A DNA stretch of 64,000 bases from Flavobacteriales bacterium (lineage in GTDB: Bacteria > Bacteroidota > Bacteroidia > Flavobacteriales_F > PHOS-HE28), in contig JADJDP010000010.1 of assembly GCA_016702645.1 (NCBI GenBank), positions 103,890 to 167,889 of the forward strand, in the 5' to 3' direction. The notes under the pieces were generated by a model that worked only from the letters and a program-made list of their open reading frames with translations, had not been told where the DNA came from and did not search any database. Each line of letters starts with the position of its first letter. Within the stretch, counting starts at the first letter, position 1. A program made the translations under genes and the position numbers. Shown piece after piece: positions 56,056-64,000 of the stretch.

Positions 56056-57486
56056 ATGAAGAAGTGGTTGCGCATCGCTTTACTGTTGTTCCCGATCCAT
56101 CTTTCTGCCCAGGACACGTGCTCGTGTTCGCGCAACCTCGACCTGTTCATCGAGAAGGTCACGCACAACTATGCCGGCTTTCACGACAAGGTGAACACGG
56201 CCACACGCACACGTTACGATGCGTTGGTTGATTCGGTGCGCACAGCCGCCGCAGGCACCACGGACAAGTCGACCTGCTTCACGCTGCTGGACACCTATCG
56301 GGCCTTCTTCTGGGACAAGCACCTACAACTGGCAGGCAGCTTTGCGCACACCAGTGGTGGCAGCGCGCCCACACCACCGCGCACGACCGCGTGGACGAGA
56401 GCGACACTGGACCAGCACTTCAGCGTGCATCGGGAGCAGCTACGCACCCTCGAAGGGATGTGGTCGCTCGAAACGTACCGCGTGGGTATCGTTTACAATG
56501 ACAGTCTCGGTGCGTACGATGCGATCATCGTGTTATCCGAGAACCCGAACTGGAAGGAAAGCATGGTGAAATTCACGGTGACGGAACCGGTGGACGGCCG
56601 ATGCAATGTGCGCTACGGACGTGGGGACATGAAGCTGATCGAAACGACCGGCACCCATGCGCCCGGACATCTCGCCATGAAAGGCATCGGCACTTGGCAC
56701 GCAGTGGCTCCACCGATCGGCGCGATGGACCCGCGCACATTCGAACTCACCTACGGCGAGGAAGTGCAATGGAGGATGCTGGACGACACCATCTTGTACA
56801 TCAAGCTGGGCTCTTGCGACCTGAAGAACAAGGCGGTGCTCGATAGCCTGGTGAAGGTCCATACGGCGGATCTGGAGCGCATCCCGAACTGGATCGTGGA
56901 CTTCCGGGGGAACGGCGGTGGATCAACGGATGTGTTCCTCAGCCTGTTGCCCTATCTCTACACCAAGCCGTTCAAGGAGTTCGGGGCCAACCACTGGATG
57001 AGCCCGGAGAACACCGCCTTGCTGAAAGCGTGGCGTGAGAAGAACAAAGACATGCTTAGCGGACGATCGGCGGCGCGTATCGACAAGTGGGTGCGCCACG
57101 GAAAGAAAAATCCGAACACCTGGTCCGTGGGGCACGGCAGCACCACCCGCTTCGGCCGGGGGAAGGCGATGCCACGTCGGGTAGCGATCCTCGGTGATGC
57201 AGGCACGGCCAGCAGCGGCGAGTCGTTCCTGGAACTGGCACGGGGCATGAGCGGCAAGTCCGTGATCTTCGGCGAGAACACCGGAGGCTTCATGGACTAC
57301 GGCGACCTGATGAACCATGACCTGGGCTGCGATGGGCTCGTCGCTTCCATCCCCACCAGCCGGATGAACCGGATCGATCACGGCCTGTCCTATGATCGCA
57401 ATGGGATCACGCCGGACGTGCGTATCGGACCGGAGGAAGGCGACTGGATCTCTTTCGTTCGTCGGCACTGGGCCAAGCAACGCTGA
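56056..57486 (+). CDS. Secreted S41-family peptidase
   Basis: An intact 476-residue protein with signal peptide MKKWLRIALLLFPIHLSAQ. The S41 (C-terminal processing peptidase-like) domain is visible as IPNWIVDFRGNGGGSTDVFL, then VAILGDAGTASSGESFLELA with the probable serine nucleophile, and VIFGENTGGFMDYGDLM, ending GLSYDRNGITPDVRIGPEEG. The N-terminal 250 residues are family-specific; no PDZ domain is obvious. Similar proteins in Bacteroidota are of unknown substrate. It is convergent with the efflux operon, with 18 bases between stops. Confidence 0.85.
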   Translation: MKKWLRIALLLFPIHLSAQDTCSCSRNLDLFIEKVTHNYAGFHDKVNTATRTRYDALVDSVRTAAAGTTDKSTCFTLLDTYRAFFWDKHLQLAGSFAHTSGGSAPTPPRTTAWTRATLDQHFSVHREQLRTLEGMWSLETYRVGIVYNDSLGAYDAIIVLSENPNWKESMVKFTVTEPVDGRCNVRYGRGDMKLIETTGTHAPGHLAMKGIGTWHAVAPPIGAMDPRTFELTYGEEVQWRMLDDTILYIKLGSCDLKNKAVLDSLVKVHTADLERIPNWIVDFRGNGGGSTDVFLSLLPYLYTKPFKEFGANHWMSPENTALLKAWREKNKDMLSGRSAARIDKWVRHGKKNPNTWSVGHGSTTRFGRGKAMPRRVAILGDAGTASSGESFLELARGMSGKSVIFGENTGGFMDYGDLMNHDLGCDGLVASIPTSRMNRIDHGLSYDRNGITPDVRIGPEEGDWISFVRRHWAKQR

Positions 57487-57504
57487 CCCATCATCCACTT
57501 CCTG

Positions 57505-58924
57505 CTAGCGCCATCCACCCCCTAACGCCTGGTACACTTTCACCATCGCGTTCAACTGCTGCTTGCGCGTTTCCACCAGTTCAAAACGTGACTCAAGTGC
57601 ATCGCGTTGGGTGAGCAGCACTTCCATGTAATCGGCGCGGGCCGAACGGAAGAGGTTGGTGGAGATGGTGATGGAACTGGAGAGCGCATCCACCTGTTGT
57701 GCGCGCAGGTCATAGCTGGTGCGCAGGTTCTGGATGTTCGAGAGCTGGTTCACTACTTCGACGTAGGCATTGAGCACTACGCGCTCGTAGTCGTACACGG
57801 CTTGCAACTGGCGCGCATTGGCACTGACATAGGTGGCCTTGATCGCGTTCCGGTTGATCAGCGGGGCGACCAGATCACCGGCCACATTGTAGAGCAACGA
57901 GGCCGGGGTTTCCATGAGCCTTGAAGCATCGAAGGCGTTCAGCCCGATGCCAGCGGTGAGACGAAGCGATGGGTAGAAGTTCGCTCGCGCGGACCTCACA
58001 TCGAGCTTGGCGGCCGTCAATTCCAATTCCGCCTGGCGGATGTCAGGACGCTGGGTGAGCAATTGCGATGGAAGCCCCGCGTAGATGGTATCGGGAATGA
58101 GGCTGGAGAACGCCTGTGAATTGCGCGCAACGGGTTGCGGATAACGGCCCACCAAGAAGTTGATCCGGTTCTCCATTTCCACGATGCGCTGCTGGATGTC
58201 GAACTGGTTGCTCCGGTTCTTGAGCACCTCGGCCTCGAAACGCCGCACGGCGAGCTCCGTGACCTTCGCCGCCTGCTTCTCAAGCCTCACGATACCCAAC
58301 GCATCCTGCTGGATGGCGATGTTGTTGCGCAGGATCTCCAGCTGGTTGTCCAGCGCCATCAATTCGTAATAGGCGTTCGCGATCTCCGCGACGAGGTTGG
58401 TGACCATGAAGTTCTTGCCCTCTAGGGTTCCGAGGTAGCGCATGACGGCCGCTTGCTTGGCGTTCCGCAGCTTCTTCCAGATGTCCAGTTCCCACGAGGC
58501 GCGAGCACCTAGCATGAAGTCCGGCAGCGGTTCGGGGAACTTTGTGTCGTGATCGATCTCCAGGTTGTGCTCCACGGCTCCGTTGCGCGTGAACTCGCCC
58601 ACCTTCTCCACACCGGCAGCGGCACCGAAGTCCACGAAGGGCAGGTACTCGCCTTTGCGCGCGCGCACCTCGCTCTGCGCGATGGTGATCTCCTGCAGCA
58701 TGATGTTCAGTTCCTGGTTGTTGGCCAGGGCACTGTCGATGAGCGCACGGAGGTTCGCATCCGTGAAGAACTGCTGCCAGCTCATTGTTGCGGCGTTCGT
58801 GGTGTCCATGGAACCGGCGTAGCTGGCGGGCTGGGACTTTCGCGTTTCGCGCACCTTCAGCGCAGGTACGCATGACGCGAGAGACAGCAATGCCAGCAGG
58901 CAAGTCAGCTGGAAGAATATTCAT
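57505..58924 (-). CDS. RND efflux outer-membrane lipoprotein, TolC/NodT type (frameshift near the start)
   Basis: The outer-membrane channel of a tripartite efflux pump. After a 1-base correction near the start (ATG 58924), LLALLSLASC forms a lipoprotein signal. The mature protein has two OEP repeats: WQQFFTDANLRALIDSALAN, NNQELNIMLQEITIAQSEVR, DFMLGARASWELDIWKKLRN, and LPSQLLTQRPDIRQAELELT, ARANFYPSLRLTAGIGLN, AYVEVVNQLSNIQNLRTSYD. It ends YQALGGGWR as in many family members. It is the last gene of the operon, 15-27 bases after the pump gene. Confidence 0.9.
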
Positions 58925-58951
58925 CGGTCGGCGCATGGCTATGGTCTTCTA

Positions 58952-61900
58952 TCAGTCCTTCTTGCGTTTCAGGATCTCCTTCAGGCGTGCGTTCAGCATC
59001 CTGTAGGTTTCGCGGGTCCTGCTCACTTCCTCACCTGCGCGCACGAACTCCTCCGATACGGGTTCGTCGCGTTCATCGCTGATGAGCTTCCGGCCCTTGA
59101 TCAGGGTGGCGAAAACGTAATAGAGCCCGGGATCACCAGCACGCCGATCACCGTACCCACGAGCATGCCACCCAGCGATGATGAACCGATGGTGCGATTG
59201 CCGATCGCGCCGGCGCCCGATGCCAGCACCAGCGGGAGCAGACCCGCGATGAAGGCGAAGGAGGTCATGAGGATCGGGCGGAAACGGGCCTTCGCACCTT
59301 CGATCGCTGCTTCCAACACGGTGGCACCGGCGCGTTGCTTCTGCACGGCGAACTCCACGATGAGCACCGCGTTCTTGCCCAACAGCCCGATGAGCATGAT
59401 GATGCCGATCTGCGCGTACACATCGTTGGCCAGGCCCATGGCCTTCAGCATGAGGAAAGAACCGAGCACACCAACCGGTAGTGAAAGGATGACCACCAGC
59501 GGAAGAACGAAGCTCTCGTACTGGGCGGCGAGCACGAGGTACACGAAAATGAGCACCACGATGAAGATGTAGATGGCTTCGTTGCCACGCTTAGCTTCAT
59601 CGTACGAAAGGCCCTCCCAGGCGATGTCGTAGCCGCGTGGCAGCGTTTCCCTGGCCACTTCCTGGATCGCCTTGATGGCGTCGCCGCTGGTGTATCCTTC
59701 CACCGAAAGACCACGGATGGTGGCCGAGTTGTACAGGTTGTAGCGTGTGATCTCGTTGGGGCCGAGGCGCTTCTCGAAGTGCATGAACGAGGAGTACGGC
59801 ACCATCTCCCCTTCTTCGTTCTTCACGAAGAGACCGGTGAGATCCGTGGGGTAGCGACGATACTCCGGAGCCGCCTGCGCATACACCTTGAAGAAGCGGC
59901 CGAAGCGGATGAAGCCTTGCTCGTAGGTGCTCCCGATGAGGATGTTCAGGTTCTCCACCGCCTTGCCGATGGACACGCCCTTCTGCATGGCCAGACCGTT
60001 GTCGATGATCATCTCGTACTGCGGGAAGTTCGCAGCGTAAAAAGTGAACAAGCCGGTAAGCTCCTTGCGTTTCGCCAGCGCGGCCATGAACTCGTTGTTG
60101 ATGCGCTCGAACTCGTGGTAGTCCGTGCCGTTGGTCTTGTCCAGCATGCGCAGCGAGAAACCCGCCGATGAGCCGAAGCCGGGAACGGCGGGCGGTTCGA
60201 AGTATTCGATGACGGCACCGAGGTCCTTGGTCTTGTGCTCCAATTCCTCCATCACCTCGTGTACATCCTTGTCGCGCTCGTGCCACGGCTTCAGGTCGAT
60301 GAGGCAAGTGCCCGCGTTCGATCCGCGGCCTTCGGTCATGATCTCGTAGCCCGCGAGCGAAGAGACGGATGACACTTCCGGGATCTCCTCGCAGATCTTC
60401 TGCAGGTCATGCGCCACTTTGTTGGTGGTCTCCAGCGTGGAGCCCGGCGGCGTTTGCACGATGGCGTAGATGGTGCCCTGGTCCTCGCTGGGGATGAAGC
60501 CCGCGGGCAGCACCTGGTTAGTGAGAAAGATGGCCACGCAAAATCCGGCGAGCAGACCGAAGGTGAGCACCCGCCGCACGACGATCTTGTTGAGGATGGC
60601 CACATAGCGGCCGGTCAATCGCTCGAACCAGCGGTTGAAGCCATCGATGAAGCGGTCCATGATCGACCGCTTGCGCATGCCATTATGCGGCTTCATCAAC
60701 ATGGCGCAGAGCACGGGCGTAAGGGTGAGCGCTACGATGGCAGAGATGATGATGGACCCCGCCATGGTGATGGAGAACTGCCGGTAGAACACGCCGACCG
60801 GACCGGTCATGAACGAGATGGGAATGAACACCGAGACCATCACCAAGGTGATCGCGATGATCGCGCCGCCGATCTCGCCCATCACCTCCTTCACCGCAGC
60901 GTAGGGCGTGATCTGATGGTTCGCCTCCATTTTGGCATGGACAGCCTCCACCACCACGATCGCGTTGTCCACCACGATGCCGATGGCGAGCACCAATGCG
61001 AACAACGTGATCAGGTTGATGGACAATCCGAACAGCTGCATCACGAAGAAGGCACCGATAAGGGACACCGGTACGGCGATGATCGGGATCAGCGTTGAGC
61101 GCCAATCGCCCAAGAAGAGGAAGACCACGAGCGCCACCAGGATGAAGGCATCGCGCAGCGTGTGCAGCACCTGCTCGATCGACGCATCGAGGAAGGTGGA
61201 AACGTCGTAGCTCACCTTGTACTCCATGCCCGGCGGCATGAACTCAGCCTGCTCCTTCAGCTTCTCCTTCACTTGCGCGATCACCTCGCTGGCGTTGCTG
61301 CCAAGTGTCTGCTTCAATACGATCGAAGCGGAGGGTTTACCATCGAGGTTCGAGTAGATGTCGAAGAATTCGCTGCCCAGTTCCACATCGGCGATGTCGC
61401 GCAGCTTGATCATCTCGCCCTCCTCGTTCGCACGGATGATGATGTTGCGGTACTGCTCGGGTTCGTTGAACTGGCCTTGGTAGACCAGCACATACTCCAG
61501 CGATTGCGATTCGATGCCGGAGCTCTGGCCCAAACGACCGGGTCGTGCGATGAGGCTCTGTTCCTCCATGGCCTTCATCACTTCCTCCGCGCTGATGTTG
61601 TAGGCCCGCATGCGGTCGGGTTTCATCCACACGCGCATGGCGTACTTGCGGCTGCCCAGGATCTGCGCCTGCGCCACGCCCGGGATCCGTTGGATCTCAG
61701 GGATCAACTGCGTGAACGCGTAGTTGTAGAGGAAGAGCTCGTCGGCGTCCTCGCCGTTGCCGTAGAGGTTCACGTACATGAGCATGCTGGGCTGCACCGG
61801 CGTGATGATCACCCCTTCGCGTTGCACGAGCAACGGCAGGTTAGGCATCACTTGATCCACGCGTGTCTTCACGCGCACCACAGCTTCGTTGGGATCGGTG

Positions 61901-62190
61901 CCCGGCTCGAAGATCACGCGGATGGTACCCTCGCCCGCGCTGGTGGCATCGGAGGCGATGTAGCGCATACCCTGCACGCCGTTGATCGCCGTTTCCAACT
62001 GGATGATCGTGGACTTCGTGAGCACGTCCGCGCTGCTGCCCGGGTACGCGATGAACATGTTCACTGTGGTGGGCGCGATCTCCGGGAACTGCGCAGTGGG
62101 CAGTTGCTTCATGGCGAGACCGCCGACGAAGAGGATAAGCACCGAGATGACGATGGCCAGTACCGGCCGTTGGATGAAATTCCTGAACAT
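58952..62190 (-). CDS. RND efflux pump inner-membrane transporter, AcrB/HAE1-like (frameshift near 59130)
   Basis: A 1,079-residue proton-driven drug exporter. It starts FRNFIQRPVLAIVISVLILF, contains porter-domain AIKLGS-type motifs (LETAINGVQGMRYIASDATS), helix 4 LVLAIGIVVDNAIVVVEAVH and helix 10 LIGLLGKNAVLIVEFAVQKQ with the conserved Lys. The usual Asp-Asp proton-relay pair of helix 4 reads Asp-Asn. A break near 59130 removes the end; the corrected frame gives VLVIPGLYYVFATLIKGRKL and a charged tail ending KEILKRKKD with TGA at 58952. The substrate is not predictable; HAE1-type pumps export hydrophobic compounds. Confidence 0.92.
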
Positions 62191-62211
62191 GGCTGAGCTG
62201 GTTTTCTGCTG

Positions 62212-63360
62212 TTACTCAGCGTACAGGTCCAGGTGCTTAACCACGGAATCAGGGGTGATGAACTCGAAGTCCACCTTCTCCTTGTCCTTCACTTTCCGCA
62301 GGCCTTCCAACAGGATGCGATCGTCCTTCGCGATCCCCTCCTTCACCACGAAGAGGTGTTGCATCTCTGGACCGACTTCGATGCGCGTGCTGTGGATCAC
62401 GCTGTCCGTGCCGATCACATAGACATAGCGATGATCGAGCACTTCGAAGGTGGCCTTCTGCGGGATGATCAGGACGTCATCCAATCGGGACTCCATGAGG
62501 ATGCTGCCCGTCTCCCCATGACGCAGCAATCGCTGTGGATTCGGGAATGTGGCGCGAAAAGCGATGTTGCCCGTGGTGTTGTTGAAATCGGATTCGATGG
62601 CGGTGATCTCTCCTATTTGATCGAACTGTTCGCCATTGGCCATCCTCAATTTCACTTTCGTGCCATTGCCAGCCAGCGCGCTCTTCTGGTAGGCCAGGTA
62701 TTCGGCTTCGGGCACGTTGAAGTAGATCCACATCGTGCTGTTGTCGGAGAGTTCCGTGAGCAGCTCGCCTTCGTCCAACAAGGATCCCTTCCGTACATGG
62801 AAACGGCCCACGATGCCATCGAAGGGCGCATGGATCTCCGTGAAGCCCAGGTGTGCCTGCGCCATGCTCAGTTCGGCCTTCGCTTTATCGAGACGCGCTT
62901 TGGCCATCGCCAATTCATTGGGCGATACCACGTTGCTGTCGGCCAGGCTCTTGGTGTTGCGGTATTCGATCTCGGCGAACTCGGCCTCTGCCTGTGCTCG
63001 TTGTACCTCGGCCAGGTAGAGCACCGGTCTTATCCGGAACAAGAGTTGACCTTCCCTCACCTGCTGGCCTTCGTCCACCAGCATATCCTGCAAATAGCCC
63101 TTCTCCAGCGCGCGCAACTCGATGTGCTGCACGGAGTGGATCTGGCACACATAGTCCCGCGCGACGACAGTATCTGTCAGGAGCGGAGTGGTGACGGGAT
63201 AACGACCTTGCTCATGCCCTTCGTGCTCATCTTCGTGGTGAGCGGCGCATCCAACGAGCAGCGCGCCAAGAACGAATGCGGGGAACACACGCCGGTGCAG
63301 GAGCGTAGTGATGTGCTTTGATGCAGCACGGTAACAAGAGGTCGAATGCGGATGAAGCAT
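62212..63360 (-). CDS. RND efflux periplasmic adaptor (membrane-fusion lipoprotein)
   Basis: Links the pump to the outer-membrane channel. A lipoprotein signal (FPAFVLGALLVGC) is followed by a short His/Glu-rich stretch (AAHHEDEHEGHEQGR). Then come the lipoyl/hairpin/barrel architecture: VVARDYVCQIHSVQHIELRA, KGYLQDMLVDEGQQVREGQL, a coiled-coil hairpin (about residues 130-190), and HAPFDGIVGRFHVRKGSLLD, ending in the membrane-proximal domain. The start is uncertain between 63399 and 63360. The His-rich segment is reminiscent of metal-efflux adaptors, though the pump looks HAE1-like. 21 bases separate it from the pump gene. Confidence 0.9.
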   Translation of the reverse strand: MLHPHSTSCYRAASKHITTLLHRRVFPAFVLGALLVGCAAHHEDEHEGHEQGRYPVTTPLLTDTVVARDYVCQIHSVQHIELRALEKGYLQDMLVDEGQQVREGQLLFRIRPVLYLAEVQRAQAEAEFAEIEYRNTKSLADSNVVSPNELAMAKARLDKAKAELSMAQAHLGFTEIHAPFDGIVGRFHVRKGSLLDEGELLTELSDNSTMWIYFNVPEAEYLAYQKSALAGNGTKVKLRMANGEQFDQIGEITAIESDFNNTTGNIAFRATFPNPQRLLRHGETGSILMESRLDDVLIIPQKATFEVLDHRYVYVIGTDSVIHSTRIEVGPEMQHLFVVKEGIAKDDRILLEGLRKVKDKEKVDFEFITPDSVVKHLDLYAE

Positions 63361-63527
63361 GGGATGTGGGAAATGCTCTACTCGAACGAAAACATGCATG
63401 AGCTCAACACCGGATGGGTGGAACCCTGGTGATGCGCATCAGGTCCGAACGGACCACGGCACATCGATGCGGAGACGATCAACGTCGCACCGCATTGCCC
63501 GGAAATAGTTCCGGGACTTGGGACGAC

Positions 63528-63854
63528 TTAGGGAGCGGATGGCTGAAGCCCTGCAACCGGCAACAGCGATAGGCCGCTGCGATCGGATCCAGGAACATAG
63601 TCCACCAGCGCAGAGCACTGTCCGAAGGCAGCGCGCAAGGACCAACCTTGAAATGCAGCGATGTCGGGATCTGGATCCCCGTCCAGCCCTTCGTTCTGGT
63701 CTTCGGCCTCTGAAGGCAAGGCTCCCAGTTCGAAACCCGCGGTGGGCAACTCGGCAGCATAAAGACCTATGAACCAAGGCTGCACACCCAGCAAGAGCAG
63801 GCACGTCAATAGCCTGATGAGCAACGTGTTCTTCGTTCGCTGGGGCATGAGCAC
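63528..63854 (-). CDS. Small exported protein upstream of the efflux operon
   Basis: A 108-residue protein with an N-terminal membrane/signal segment (LLIRLLTCLLLLGVQPWFIG) followed by an acidic stretch (SEAEDQNEGLDGDPDPDIAA). No family recognised. It has a promoter box just upstream and lies about 130-170 bases before the adaptor; that gap (63400-63527) holds nothing I can identify. A regulatory or accessory role for the pump is only suggested by position. Confidence 0.55.
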   Translation of the reverse strand: MLMPQRTKNTLLIRLLTCLLLLGVQPWFIGLYAAELPTAGFELGALPSEAEDQNEGLDGDPDPDIAAFQGWSLRAAFGQCSALVDYVPGSDRSGLSLLPVAGLQPSAP

Positions 63855-63862
63855 TTTTCCGG

Positions 63863-63873
63863 GCGCGAACGTA
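63863..63873 (-). promoter_or_regulatory. -7 box for the small exported protein
   Basis: The minus strand reads TACGTTCGCGC, 8 bases before ATG 63854. Confidence 0.45.
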
Positions 63874-63942
63874 GACCGTGATCAGGTCCCCGAGTAGGAA
63901 TTAACAGATCCTTAGAGAAATGGTGAGGCGACCATCCGTGGC

Positions 63943-64000
63943 CTAGCTCGTAGTCTTCCCACCCTCCAACTCCTCGATCGTCCTCCGCGCCGCCTCCAAC
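63943..64000 (-). CDS. C-terminal end of a gene cut by the right edge
   Basis: A minus-strand frame enters from beyond the window and reads LEAARRTIEELEGGKTTS before a TAG at 63943-63945. The helical, charged sequence looks coding, but 18 residues are too few to assign a family. The 88 bases between it and the next gene show no clear feature except the promoter box at 63863. Confidence 0.5.
   Translation of the reverse strand, partial: LEAARRTIEELEGGKTTS

Overview
The window looks like a GC-rich, gene-dense chromosome of a Bacteroidota bacterium, most likely a GC-rich Flavobacteriales-type lineage known mainly from metagenomes. This rests on recognised families and signals, not on a database search. 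The lines of evidence are: a Bacteroidota-type -7 promoter box (TAnnTTTG or TAnnTTCG) a few bases before many start codons; almost no Shine-Dalgarno sequences; a type IX secretion (T9SS) C-terminal sorting domain; a GldA-like ABC ATPase; DUF4286; a CpsB/YwqE-type PHP phosphatase; and an NtrC-like regulator without its DNA-binding end. No rRNA, tRNA, CRISPR array, prophage or insertion sequence was seen. Genes are tightly packed, with many ATGA/TGATG overlaps and convergent pairs 0-3 bases apart.

Layout. 1-2634: minus-strand tandem of related secreted proteins ending in a duplicated, dockerin-like module with the motif NDRDPIL. 2691-13297: response regulator, DUF5684 membrane protein, alaS, M23 peptidase, MerR regulator, two FkbM methyltransferases, heptose epimerase, a pterin pair (PTPS and FolE) and a Bax-inhibitor-1 protein. 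13411-23711: fabD, then a sugar-nucleotide/polysaccharide cluster with CpsB-like phosphatase, RfbB, WbpA, WbpB, WbpD, an orphan solute-binding protein, UDP-glucuronate decarboxylase, Ugd and WbpE. 23844-33835: outer-membrane protein, Kdo transferase WaaA, a large secreted unknown, MazG, a T9SS-exported adhesin-like protein, Dtd, acid phosphatase, RsgA and GldA. 33890-42476: housekeeping block metK, rplU, rpmA, serS, lipoprotein, TPR protein, DUF4286, rsmA and mgtE. 42501-57486: 2-hydroxyacid dehydrogenase, glycerophosphodiesterase, a membrane HPt protein, lysC, GNAT, fbp, RidA, DUF4440, mfd, DUF416, a second T9SS cargo, AraC regulator, membrane protein and S41 peptidase. 57505-63854: an RND efflux operon (small secreted protein, adaptor, pump, outer-membrane factor).

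How they fit together. WbpA, WbpB, WbpE and WbpD together are the known route from UDP-GlcNAc to UDP-2,3-diacetamido-2,3-dideoxy-glucuronic acid. Ugd plus the decarboxylase give UDP-xylose. With RfbB, HldD, WaaA and CpsB they point to an elaborate surface polysaccharide, which in some Bacteroidota also anchors T9SS cargo.

Sequence quality. About half of the genes, including essential single-copy ones (alaS, mfd, lysC, fbp), carry one to seven small indels that break the frame, and three carry in-frame stop codons. The most economical reading is uncorrected long-read error, so most of these genes are annotated as whole genes with noted breaks. The most unusual non-coding signal is a set of repeats built from tandem 8-base words, mostly folded as inverted repeats between genes and also present in frame inside mfd.
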